Shown: positions 16,253 through 26,100 of the stretch, piece by piece
How positions within the stretch are numbered: the stretch's first letter is position 1
How the letters are laid out: each line of letters opens with the position of its first letter
Source: Streptomyces avicenniae
GTDB taxonomy: Bacteria > Actinomycetota > Actinomycetes > Streptomycetales > Streptomycetaceae
Assembly: GCF_000719135.1 (NCBI RefSeq)
Contig: NZ_JOEK01000020.1
Location: 1 to 64,000 of the forward strand
Direction of reading: 5' to 3'
Length of the DNA stretch: 64,000 nt
The notes under the pieces: generated by a model
What the model was told of the DNA's origin: nothing
Databases searched by the model: none
The model's input: only the letters and a program-made list of their open reading frames with translations
Translations under genes and position numbers: made by a program

Positions 16253-16929
16253 CGAGCGCCGCTCCCGCACGACCGACCGCCCACCCAGGGGACGCACACG
16301 CCATGACCTCGCCGGAAATCCGCCCCACCGACCCCGGCCTGTGGGTGCTGCACGCGCTGCGCTGCGCCGGTGCCTCCAGCCTCGGACGCGTCCGCGCGTT
16401 CACGGGCCTCGACGGGCCGGACGCCGAGTCCGAGCTGATCGACCTCGGCGCCGCGGGCCTCGTCACGCGCACCCCGGGCGCCATGCCCTTCTGGGCGCTC
16501 ACGGACGCGGGGCGCGCGGCGGACGCGGAGCGCGTCACCGCCGAACTCGACGCGGCCGACGCCCGCCGTGCCGTCCACGCGGCGTTCGCCCGCTTCCTCG
16601 TGCTCAACCCCGAACTGCTCGATCTCTGCACCGCATGGCAACTCCGCCGCGTGGACGGCGTCATGACCGCCAACGACCACGGCGACCCGGCCTACGACTC
16701 CCGGGTCCTGCGCCGGTTCGCCGACCTCGACCGGCGTGCGGTCCCCGTCCTCGCCCAACTGGCCGCCGCACTGCCCCGCTTCGGCCGCTACCGTCACCGC
16801 CTCGCCGAAGCCCTCGCGCGCGCCGCCGCCGGGGAGCCCGCGTACGTGACGGACAGCACCGTCTCGTACCACACCGTGTGGGCCGAACTGCACGAAGACC
16901 TGCTCGCCACCCTCGGGTTGCGGCGATGA
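16249..16929 (+). CDS. Winged-helix regulator-like protein
   Basis: 226 residues if started at ATG 16249, which overlaps the permease stop; ATG 16303 gives 208 residues and begins directly at the conserved part. Residues about 30-85 resemble a winged helix (LWVLHALRCAGASSLGRVRA, LIDLGAAGLVTR, FWALTDAGRAADA). The rest is helical (AAFARFLVLNPELLDLCTAW, YRHRLAEALARAAAGE). It is coupled by overlaps to the exporter upstream and the PEP-utilising enzyme downstream. It could be a regulator of, or an adaptor for, that enzyme. The family name is not recognised with certainty. Confidence 0.7.
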   Translation: MTSAAPARPTAHPGDAHAMTSPEIRPTDPGLWVLHALRCAGASSLGRVRAFTGLDGPDAESELIDLGAAGLVTRTPGAMPFWALTDAGRAADAERVTAELDAADARRAVHAAFARFLVLNPELLDLCTAWQLRRVDGVMTANDHGDPAYDSRVLRRFADLDRRAVPVLAQLAAALPRFGRYRHRLAEALARAAAGEPAYVTDSTVSYHTVWAELHEDLLATLGLRR

Positions 16930-18464
16930 GGTGGATCAGGACGCTCCGCGCCGACACCGAGGGGACGGCGGAGACGCTGGGCGGCAAGGCGCTCGGTCTC
17001 GTCCTCCTGCACCGTCTCGGGCTGCCCGTGCCCGCCGCCTTCGTCCTCACGACGGCCGCCTGCCGCGCCTTCCCACGCGGGCTCGGCGGCGAACTGACCG
17101 AGGCCGTCAGCTGGTTGGAACGCGAGACCGGGCGCACGTTCGGCGGCCCCGGACGGCCGCTGGCGGTCTCCGTGCGCTCCGGGGCCGCGGTGTCGATGCC
17201 CGGCATGATGAGCACGGTCCTCGGCCTGGGCCTCACGACCGACGCGACCGCGTGCCTCGCCGACGAGACGGGCGACCGGCGGTTCGCCCTCGACGCGCGG
17301 CGGCGCTTCCTGTCGAGCTTCGCCCGAGCCGTGCTCGACACCGACGCGACCGGCGCCGTCGAGGACCTCGTCAGGCAGCGGTGCGGACGGCCGATCCCGG
17401 ACGACGCGGCCCGTCAGCTGGCCTGGGCGGTCGAGGCCGTCCTCGCGTCATGGGACGCGCCGCGCGCCCGCACGTACCGCGCGGTGCACGACCTCCCGGA
17501 CGGGCCGGGCACGGCCGTGATCGTCCAGGCCATGGTGTACGGCAACCGCGACGAACGCAGCGGCAGCGGGGTCGCGTTCAGCCGTGATCCCACCACAGGC
17601 GAGCCGGGTCCCTACGGGGACGTCGTGTTCGGGCGGCAGGGCGAGGACGTCGTCTCGGGGCGATCCGCCACCCGGCCGTTGCGGGAACTCGCCGCGCGGG
17701 AGCCCGCGGTGTGGGCGCGCCTGCTCGACGCGCTGCGTCGGATCGAGGGTCACTACCGGGACGCGTGCCACGTCGAGTTCACCTTCCAGTCGGGCGAGTT
17801 GTGGCTCCTCCAGGTCAGGCCGGACCGGTTTACCGGGGGCGCCGCGGTCCGCCTCGCCGTGGAGCTGGCCGACGAACGGGTCATCGACCGGCGCGAGGCG
17901 GTGCTCAGGATCTCGCCGCGGCAGCTCCTGCACGTCGGGACGCCGCGCCTGGCGTCGCCGCGGGACGCGGACCTGTTCGCGCGCGGCGTCGGCGCGTGCC
18001 CAGGCGTCGCCGTCGGCAGGGTGGCGACGACTGCGGAGCTGGCGGTGCGGATGGCGGCCGAGGCCCCGGTCGTGCTGGTGCGGCCTGAGACGTCGCCCCA
18101 CGACATGCACGGCCTGGCCGCCGCCACCGGCATCGTCACCGCGCGCGGCGGACCGGCCAGCCACGCGGCGATCGTCGCGCGGGCCCTGGGGAAGCCCGCC
18201 GTCGTCGGCGTCGCCGGACTCGCCGTCGATGCCGGGAGCGGCACGGTGACGGCCGGGGGCCGCACGCTCGCCGACGGCGCTCTCGTCACCCTCGACGGGA
18301 CCACGGGCGACGTCGCCCTCGGTACCCCCCGTGTCACCGCCGGAGAGACCGACGCGCACCTCCACCAACTCCTGGCGTGGGCGGACGACATCGCCGAGGA
18401 CCACTCCGAACGCGCAGCCCCCCAACGCCTCGAAGCGGCCCACGCGGCACTCAGGCGCCCCTGA
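16926..18464 (+). CDS. Short PEP-utilising enzyme (PPDK-like, lacking the C-terminal PEP barrel)
   Basis: 512 residues, ATG 16926 in an ATGA overlap. Residues 1-320 match the ATP-grasp nucleotide-binding half of pyruvate phosphate dikinase (GGKALGLVLLHRLGLPVPAAFVL-type start, VSVRSGAAVSMPGMM, GVAFSRDPTTGEPG, VEFTFQSGELWLLQVRP). Residues about 355-480 are the swivelling phosphohistidine domain with TARGGPASHAAIVARALGKP; the phospho-acceptor His is near 412. The C-terminal TIM barrel that binds PEP or pyruvate is absent (PPDK has about 880 residues). It could phosphorylate an alternative acceptor, as rifampin phosphotransferase does with a different domain set. The substrate is unknown. Confidence 0.82.
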   Translation: MRWIRTLRADTEGTAETLGGKALGLVLLHRLGLPVPAAFVLTTAACRAFPRGLGGELTEAVSWLERETGRTFGGPGRPLAVSVRSGAAVSMPGMMSTVLGLGLTTDATACLADETGDRRFALDARRRFLSSFARAVLDTDATGAVEDLVRQRCGRPIPDDAARQLAWAVEAVLASWDAPRARTYRAVHDLPDGPGTAVIVQAMVYGNRDERSGSGVAFSRDPTTGEPGPYGDVVFGRQGEDVVSGRSATRPLRELAAREPAVWARLLDALRRIEGHYRDACHVEFTFQSGELWLLQVRPDRFTGGAAVRLAVELADERVIDRREAVLRISPRQLLHVGTPRLASPRDADLFARGVGACPGVAVGRVATTAELAVRMAAEAPVVLVRPETSPHDMHGLAAATGIVTARGGPASHAAIVARALGKPAVVGVAGLAVDAGSGTVTAGGRTLADGALVTLDGTTGDVALGTPRVTAGETDAHLHQLLAWADDIAEDHSERAAPQRLEAAHAALRRP

Positions 18465-18808
18465 CCTGGGCGACGGACCGTCCCCGTCCACACGGGCCAC
18501 CCGTTTCCTCATGACAACGCGTCGTTGCGTCACTTTGGACGAGCAGGAGGGATATCTCGCCACTGTCGGCTGTTCTCCCTATGAGGCGTTCGTCTCGTAT
18601 GGGGGAGACGTGAGGGGAAGCGCGGGTGTCTCTCGGGTGGACGTGCCGGGAACTGTGGTGCCGGAGGGGGATGCCTCATTGCTCCACGTCGTCGCATCGG
18701 AGATTCTCTGCGGGCTCGATGTGCGTTTCCTGGGGGGCTGCCGTGAACGGATCGGCGTGAGCAGGGGACTTGTGCCGTCGATCTGGTGTTTCGGTGGGAG
18801 GGGTGGGC
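18465..18808. other. Intergenic region upstream of the secreted LamG protein
   Basis: 344 bases without a convincing gene. It contains a small palindrome CAACGCGTCGTTG (18515-18527). A reading frame from ATG 18511 stays open into the next gene's frame-shifted sequence but has no ribosome-binding site or protein-like composition. The stretch 18580-18780 is less GC-rich than its surroundings and probably holds the promoter of the 18809 gene. Confidence 0.5.
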
Positions 18809-21800
18809 ATGGGGGGCGAACGGCTGCGCCGTGGAGCGGAACGGCTGGCGACGCTTCTGGCGGTCGGCGTGGTGCTGCTGTCCTCGGCACCGGCGGTTGC
18901 CGCGGCAGTGCCTGGCGACGCGGTGGGCGACGGTCCGGGCGTAGGGCCCGGGCCGGAGGCCGAAGCCCTTGCCGAGGCCGAGCGGTCCGGGCAACCGGTC
19001 GAGATATCGGGGCTGACGTCGGAGACCAGTCGGACGTTCGCGGAACCGGACGGCTCGTTCACCACGGAGGAGCATCTCCGTCCGGTCCGGGTCCGTGACG
19101 CGGACGGGGAGTGGGTGGACACGGACGCCACCCTGCGGGTGCTGCCCGGCGGCGGCATCGCTCCGGTGGCATCGGTGCTCGACGTGGCCATCTCCGGGGG
19201 CGGCGACCAGCCGATGTTCACCCTGAGCGGTCTGGCCGGCCGGGAACTGACCGTGGACTGGCCCGGTGAGCTGCCCACGCCCGAGGTCTCCGGCACCGTG
19301 GCCACCTACCCCGAGGTGCTGCCGGGCGTTGATCTCCAGGTACGCGCCGAGGTGGACAACGTCTCCCATCTCCTGGTGGTGAAGACCCCGGAGGCGGCGG
19401 CCGATCCGGCGCTGGACGAACTGGTCCTGCCCGTGGCCACGCAGGGACTCGACCTCAGGACCGACGGGGAAGGCGGCCTCGAAGCCGCCGACGAGGGGGC
19501 GGGCGGTGTCGTGTTCTCCGCCGCCCAGCCGATGATGTGGGACTCGTCGGGCGCGCCCGACGCTGCGGCAAGAACCGACGGATCGGCGGCGGACCCGGCC
19601 GAGGGACCTTCGGGGAGCGCGTTGCTGGCGCCTGTCACGGCCGAGGTCTCGTCCGAAGGGGAGGAGGTCGTGCTCACGCCGGACCAGGATCTCCTGCAAG
19701 GCCCGGGGACGACCTACCCGGTGTACATCGATCCCCAATGGTGGACCGAGCGCGACACGGAGTGGGGGATGGTGTCGCGCCACCACTCGAACAAGGCGTT
19801 CTTCAAGTTCTCGGGCGATGAGGGCGTGGGGATGTGTCCCTACGGCTACGACGCGGACTGCAACTACCAGGACGTCAAGCGGTTGTTCTACCAGATGCCC
19901 ACGGCCCGCTACGCGGGGAAGTCGATCCTGGACGCCGAGTTCGTCATCGAGAACTCCTTCTCCTTCAACTGCAGACCCCAGGAGGTGCAGTTGTGGCGCA
20001 CGCGTGACGTCAGCGCGGGGACGACCTGGGACAGGCAGACGGAGAGCGGCTACTGGATCGACCGGCTCCAGACGCGGGACGAGGCGCATGGCTGGGACGG
20101 CTGCCCGGCCGGTGACATCGAGTTCTGGGCAGGCCGGGCCGTCTCGGACGCCGCCTCCCACGGCTGGCCGACCGTCACGTTCGGGCTGCGGGCCACGGAC
20201 GAGAACGACCATGCTGCCTGGAAGCGCTTCGACGACACCGCCTTCCTCCGCGTCCATTACAACCGCGCGCCGACGCAACCGCGCGTCTCCGGCCTGACGA
20301 TGAATCCGGGTGGCGGATGTGTCCCTGGCGCCGACGCGCGCCGGATCAACCGTGTGCCGTCCACCGACGTGGAGGCGCACGATCCCGACGGCGACGACAT
20401 CGCGGTGCAGTGGCGCGTCGCGGAATGGGACAACACCACCCACGTGCTGTTCACTTCAGGACTGTCCGCGATGAAGGCGTCGGGATCGACGTTCCGGTAT
20501 CAGCTGCCGAACGACGGTCGGTTCCCGGCGAACGCACTGCTGAGCTGGGGCGTTCGTGTCTGGGACGGCGCGGCATGGAGTCCGTGGAGTTTCGACGGCG
20601 CGGCCACGGCCTGCCATTTCATCTGGGACCCCACTCATCCGGACGGGCCGACCATCGGTTCGGTGCAGTACCCGGAATCGGATCCGTCGAATCCGGCCGA
20701 TCCGTGGATGAACGGCGTGGGACGGTACGGCGCCTTCACGCTCGCTGCCGCCGAGCCGGATGTCGTGCGGTACACCTACGGCGTCAACGGGAACCCCACC
20801 ACGGCCAACAGCCTCACCACCTCAGGTGGTGCGCCTCGAAGCATCGACTTCATGCCCACCCGGGTGGGAGTCAACTTCATCACCGCCCAGTCGTGGGACG
20901 CGGCGGGGAACAACAGTGACATCACCACCTACCGGTTCCGGGTGCGCACGGGCCAGCCGGAACGCGCCGCCTTCGGATTCGACGAAGCGCCGGGATCGGG
21001 CGAGACCTTCGGCAGCGCCGGTTCCTACCCGGCGTCACTCGAAGGCGGTCTGCGCGCGGGCGGGGCGGGACGCTCGGGCAACGGCCTGACGCTGGACGGC
21101 GTGGACGACCATGCCCGTACTCCCGGTGGCATCGTTGACACGACCCAGGGATTCACCGTGTCCCTGTGGGCGCGGCTGCCGGAGGAGAGCGCGGAACGCG
21201 CGACGGTCGCGGTCTCGCAGAGCGGGGCGCATCAGTCCGCCTTCGAGCTGTACCACTCCGCCGCACTCGGCGGCTGGGTGTTCTACCGCGACACCACGGA
21301 CGGCCCCGTCGGTGGCACCGTCGTCCGCGCTTCCCAGCCCGCCTGCCCGGCAGGCGACGCCACGTGCGTCGAGAGGCGTTCCGGCAGATGGACGCACGTC
21401 GTGGGCGTCATGGATCACGGGGCCGACGAGATGCGGCTGTTCATCGACGGTCAGCGGGTGGCCTCGGCCACCTACACCGCGGACTGGGACTCCCGCGCCT
21501 CCCTTCTGATCGGCGCCAACGCCAACGACGGGGTCGCGGGCAACTTCTTCGCCGGTGATCTCGATGACCTGCGCGTGTGGGACGTGGCCCTGCGGGACAC
21601 CCAGGTGGCGGCCCTGCACGCGGACGAGCCGGTGATGCCGGGTCGGCCGATGAAGGCGGCCTGGCCGCTGGACGAGCCCGCGAGCGCGGTTGCCGTCACC
21701 GGGACCGGGGAGTCCGTCGCCGCCGACCTCGCAGGAGGCGCGACGCCGGGCACCGCCGGGGTCACCGGTACGTCGCTCCACCTCAACGGCACCGACGCCT

Positions 21801-23050
21801 ACGCCGTCTCCCCCCGCCCGGTCGTGAACACCTACTACAGCTTCTCCACCTCCTTCTGGGCACGATTGCCCGAGAACGCGGACCGGACGATGACCGTTCT
21901 CGACCAGGAAGGCACGAACAACGCCGCGTTCGAGGTCTACCACTCCAAGGCGCAGGGCGGCTGGGTCTTCGCCCGCGCCACGGCCGACACCGCCGACGCC
22001 GGGGCCGTCCGGATCAATCAGGGCGCATGCAGCGCGACGAGTGGGGCCTGCCCGGGAGCCGGTGAGTGGCAGCACGTGGTCGCCGTCTACGACCATGTGG
22101 CGCGATCCATGACCCTGTTCGTCAACGGCCGCCGCGTCAGCAGCGCCGACTATGCCTACAACTGGACTCCCAACGGGCCCCTTTACCTCGGCGCGGCCCG
22201 CGGCGTCAGCACCATGGGCACCTTCTTCGAAGGAAGCCTGGACGAGCTCCGCCTGTTCGACCGGGTGATCTCCGAGGAGGAGATCCAGGATCTGTTCCGC
22301 CGCAATCCCGTCCTCGAAGGACGCTGGCGCCTGGACGGAGCCTCGGGGACCCCGCCGGTCACTCCAGAAGCGACGGGCGCGGGACCGGGCGCCACCCTCC
22401 ACGGCAATGCCACGTTCGCCCCGGGTGTCATCGGGGACGGCCAGGCGCTGTCCCTCGACGGGAACGGCGACTACGCCGCCACCGCGGGCGCGCCCTTCGA
22501 CTCCGCCGAGAGCTGGACGGTCAGCGCGTGGGTGGCCGCACCCGCCCGCCCACAACGGCAGGCGACCGTCCTCTCCCTCGCGGGCAACTCCGACAGCGCC
22601 CTGATCCTGCGCTATGTGCCCGACCCGGACGATCCCGCGTACGCGGGCCGCTGGCAGCTGGACGTCGCCACCGCCGACGGCGCCGGCGGGACCCACCAGA
22701 TCGCCGAACACGACGCCTTCCCCACGGCCACGGGCTGGAATCACGTGGCCGCGGTCTACGACGCCTTCGCCGACCAGATGTCCCTCTACGTCAACGGCGA
22801 GCTGCAACAGGTCGTCTGCGAGGACGCGGAGGACCCGGAGTGCACCGACATCCTCTCCTGGCGCGCCTCGACCTGGCCGTTCGAGGCAGGCGGTGGTCTC
22901 CAGATCGGCCGCAGCCGGACCGGCGGGGTCTGGGGCGAGTACTGGTCCGGCGTGATCGACGACGTCTGGGCCTTCCGGGGGGTCGTCCCGGAGGACGACA
23001 TCCGCAGACTCGCCTACCGCGAGCGGAACGAAGACCTCGACACCCCCTGA
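18809..23050 (+). CDS. Secreted multidomain protein with DNRLRE and three LamG domains
   Basis: 1413 residues, ATG 18809 after GGGAGGGG. A Sec signal peptide (RRGAERLATLLAVGVVLLSSAPAVAAA in parts, cleavage near residue 31) is followed by a Streptomyces-type wall-protein N-terminal domain, and a DNRLRE-like domain at about 303-485 (VYIDPQWWTERDTEW, HHSNKAFFKF, paired Cys). A fibronectin-like spacer follows, then three LamG/concanavalin-type jelly rolls at about 713-925, 950-1160 and 1175-1410, each with the WTHVVGVMDH / WQHVVAVYDH / WNHVAAVYDA motif. No sortase signal or membrane anchor is seen. It lies just upstream of the RHS toxin gene and is probably a surface partner for its display or for binding target cells. 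Confidence 0.85.
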   Translation: MGGERLRRGAERLATLLAVGVVLLSSAPAVAAAVPGDAVGDGPGVGPGPEAEALAEAERSGQPVEISGLTSETSRTFAEPDGSFTTEEHLRPVRVRDADGEWVDTDATLRVLPGGGIAPVASVLDVAISGGGDQPMFTLSGLAGRELTVDWPGELPTPEVSGTVATYPEVLPGVDLQVRAEVDNVSHLLVVKTPEAAADPALDELVLPVATQGLDLRTDGEGGLEAADEGAGGVVFSAAQPMMWDSSGAPDAAARTDGSAADPAEGPSGSALLAPVTAEVSSEGEEVVLTPDQDLLQGPGTTYPVYIDPQWWTERDTEWGMVSRHHSNKAFFKFSGDEGVGMCPYGYDADCNYQDVKRLFYQMPTARYAGKSILDAEFVIENSFSFNCRPQEVQLWRTRDVSAGTTWDRQTESGYWIDRLQTRDEAHGWDGCPAGDIEFWAGRAVSDAASHGWPTVTFGLRATDENDHAAWKRFDDTAFLRVHYNRAPTQPRVSGLTMNPGGGCVPGADARRINRVPSTDVEAHDPDGDDIAVQWRVAEWDNTTHVLFTSGLSAMKASGSTFRYQLPNDGRFPANALLSWGVRVWDGAAWSPWSFDGAATACHFIWDPTHPDGPTIGSVQYPESDPSNPADPWMNGVGRYGAFTLAAAEPDVVRYTYGVNGNPTTANSLTTSGGAPRSIDFMPTRVGVNFITAQSWDAAGNNSDITTYRFRVRTGQPERAAFGFDEAPGSGETFGSAGSYPASLEGGLRAGGAGRSGNGLTLDGVDDHARTPGGIVDTTQGFTVSLWARLPEESAERATVAVSQSGAHQSAFELYHSAALGGWVFYRDTTDGPVGGTVVRASQPACPAGDATCVERRSGRWTHVVGVMDHGADEMRLFIDGQRVASATYTADWDSRASLLIGANANDGVAGNFFAGDLDDLRVWDVALRDTQVAALHADEPVMPGRPMKAAWPLDEPASAVAVTGTGESVAADLAGGATPGTAGVTGTSLHLNGTDAYAVSPRPVVNTYYSFSTSFWARLPENADRTMTVLDQEGTNNAAFEVYHSKAQGGWVFARATADTADAGAVRINQGACSATSGACPGAGEWQHVVAVYDHVARSMTLFVNGRRVSSADYAYNWTPNGPLYLGAARGVSTMGTFFEGSLDELRLFDRVISEEEIQDLFRRNPVLEGRWRLDGASGTPPVTPEATGAGPGATLHGNATFAPGVIGDGQALSLDGNGDYAATAGAPFDSAESWTVSAWVAAPARPQRQATVLSLAGNSDSALILRYVPDPDDPAYAGRWQLDVATADGAGGTHQIAEHDAFPTATGWNHVAAVYDAFADQMSLYVNGELQQVVCEDAEDPECTDILSWRASTWPFEAGGGLQIGRSRTGGVWGEYWSGVIDDVWAFRGVVPEDDIRRLAYRERNEDLDTP

Positions 23051-23171
23051 CGACCGGGACCGGCGAACTTCCGCCCCGCGGCCACCACCGGGGCGTACAG
23101 AACTCTGTGCCTGTCGCACGTACACGACGCACCGCACCCTCCTCCACCGTCACGAAAGGCGGCCTCGGGCA

Positions 23172-26100
23172 ATGAACACCGGCGCGTACCGGAGAGTCGG
23201 CCTGCCGCGGCGGCTGGCCCAGCCACTGCGGTCCCACGTCACCGGAGTGGTCACCACCGCACTGCTCCTGGCGCTGCTGCCCTCCGTCGCGGTGATCGCC
23301 GTGGCGGATGACGGCTCGGGGCGACCCGGCCTTCCCGCCTCCGAGACCGTGATCGAGGGCGATCGCGGGGACGTCAGGCCCCGGCCGGTGGACCCCGCAC
23401 TCGAAGAACGGCTTCCCGCCCCATCGGCCGACTGGCCCGAGGCCGGAACCGCAGAGCTCACGACGCAGGCTGACGGACCTGCCGCACGGAACGCGGGGCA
23501 GCCACCCGTCCGTCTGATCTCCCCGCCGGGCGCCGCCCGTTCCATGGCGGACGCCGAGGCCACGACCAGCGCCCGGCTGGAGATCCTCGACCGCCGGGCG
23601 GCGGAACGCGTCGGCATCGACGGCCTGCTGTTCTCCCTCAGCGGCACCGCCGCCGCACGCACCCCCTCGACCACGCAGCGCGCAGGCATGGGCGTGGGCG
23701 TGGAACTCGACTACTCGTCGTTCGCCCAGGCGTACGGCGGCGGTTACGGCGCACGGCTGGGTCTCGTCAGCCTGCCCGCCTGCGCCCTCACCACGCCCGA
23801 CACCCCCCGGTGCCGACAGCAGACGCCGCTCGGCTTCCTGAACGACACGGAGGCCCGCACGCTGGTCACCTCGGAGAGCGTCGATCTGTCCGGCGGCCCC
23901 ACCGTCCTGGCCGCCGTCGCCGAGGACAGCGGTCCCACCGGTGACTACGCCGCCACCGAACTCTCGCCCTCCGGCACCTGGGAGGTCAGCCTCAACTCGG
24001 GGGACTTCACCTGGTCCTACGAGCTTCCGGTGCCCGACGTCCCCGGCGGGCTCACTCCCACGGTCGGCCTCGGCTACTCCTCCGGCAGCATCGACGGCCG
24101 CACCTCGGCCACCAACAACCAGTCCTCCTGGGTCGGCGACGGCTTCAACCTCTGGCCCGGCTACATCGAACGCTCCTACCACAGCTGCGCCGACGAAGGG
24201 CTCAAACGCGGCGGCGTGGACGTGCCCGACCTGTGCTGGGCCTATGACAACGCCACGTTGAGCATGGGCGGCACGGCGGGCGACCTGATCTCCGTCGGCG
24301 ACAACCTGTGGCGGCTGCGCAACGACGACGGCACGCGCATCGAACGCTTCGCCGACACCGCGCGCTCAAGCGGCGACGCCGACGGCGAGTACTGGAAGGT
24401 CACCACGCCCGACGGCACGCAGTACCACTTCGGCTACAACCGTCTTCCGGGGTGGACCAGCGGGCGGCCCGAGACCGAGTCGGTGTGGAACGTTCCCGTC
24501 TACGGCAACAACACCGGAGAGCCCTGCCGTGCTGCCACCTTCGTCACCTCCTGGTGCCAGCAGGCGTGGAGATGGAACCTTGACTACGTCGTGGACCCGC
24601 GCGGCAATGTCATCACGTACTTCTACGACCAGGAGGACAATTCCTACGGTCGCTACCTCGAAGCCGCCGACGACACCCCCTACGTGCGCGGCGGGGTGCT
24701 GAAGAACATCAACTACGGGCTGCGTTCCGACGCGGTGTTCGCCAGGCCGTCGGCCCAGGTCGTCTTCACCACCGGCGAGCGCTGCCTTCCCGCCGAGGGC
24801 GTCACCTGTGCGGTCGGCGACATCGGCGACCTGCCCTCCCCGTGGTACGACACGCCCTGGGACCTGAACTGCGCAGCGGGCACGGAGTGCGACGAAGGCA
24901 GGCTGTCCCCGACCTTCTGGTCCCGGTACCGCCTGTCGAGCATCACCACCCAGAACCTCAACGAGTCCGGCACCTACACCCCGATCGACACGTGGGACCT
25001 CACCTACCGCTGGGGGAGGGCGGACATCGACTGGACGCTGCTGCCGACCTCACTCCGGCGCACCGGACGCGCCGTCACTCCTGCCATCGAACTCCCCGCC
25101 ACCGAGTTCGTCTACGAGCAGGGCGCGAACCGGCTCGACGAGGCAGGTGACGGCGTCGCCCCGTTCATCAAACACCGGCTGTCCACCGTCACCGACGAGT
25201 TCGGCGGCCAGACCGACATCAACTACTCCTCGCCCGCCTGCGACCCGGCGGCGCTGCCCACCCTGCAGAGCAACACCAGCCGCTGCTTCCCGCAGTACTG
25301 GACCCCGCCCGGAGCCGAGGACCCGGAACAGGAGTGGTTCAACAAATACGTCGTCACGGAGGTCGTCGCCTCGGACCGGACCGGCGGCGCCCCCGAGATG
25401 TACACCCGCTACAGCTACCTGGGTGGCGCGGCGTGGCACTACGACGACGATGACGGGCTGACCGAGCCGGAGCACAAGACGTGGTCACAGTGGCGCGGCT
25501 ACGGCCAGGTGCGCGTCCGGACCGGCGGCCCGGAGGGCATGACCACCCAGGCGGACCACTACTTCCTGCGGGGCATGGACGGCGACCGTGCCGGGCCGGG
25601 CGGCGGTGAGCGCGAGGTCGCCGTCGATGACGGTCAGGGCGGCACGATCACCGACCACGAGGCCCATGCCGGGTATCCCTACCGCACCGTCGCGTACTCG
25701 GGGCCGGACGGCGTGGTGCTGGAGAAGACCCTCAGCGTCCCCTGGCGCCACCAGACGGCCACCCGCACCCGCAGTTGGGGAACGGTCACCGCCAACTTCA
25801 CCGGCACGGCGACCGAGCGCGCCTTCGTCTCCCTCGACGACGGCGCCGGCCAGCGCTGGCGCGAGACCCGCATCGACACGACGTACGACACCGTCGCCGG
25901 CCGGGTGACCCGCACCGCCGATCTCGGCGACGTGGCCGAGACCGGAGACGACCGCTGCACCACCACCGCCTACGCCGACAACCCGGCCGCGAACATCCTC
26001 GACCTGCCCGCCCGTACCCGTGAGTGGACGGGGGCCTGCACCTCCGAACCGACCACGGCCGAACGTGTCGTCTCCGACATCCGCACCCTCTACGACGACC

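Noticed and set aside
13334..16297. Very long antisense open frames opposite the exporter genes
   Set aside because: In high-GC DNA the strand opposite a real gene often stays open. These frames are Ser/Arg/Gly-rich and end in the genuine TetR gene, which starts at 14416.
18511..19098. Possible protein starting at ATG 18511
   Set aside because: No ribosome-binding site, and the frame overlaps the signal peptide region of the clear LamG protein in another frame.
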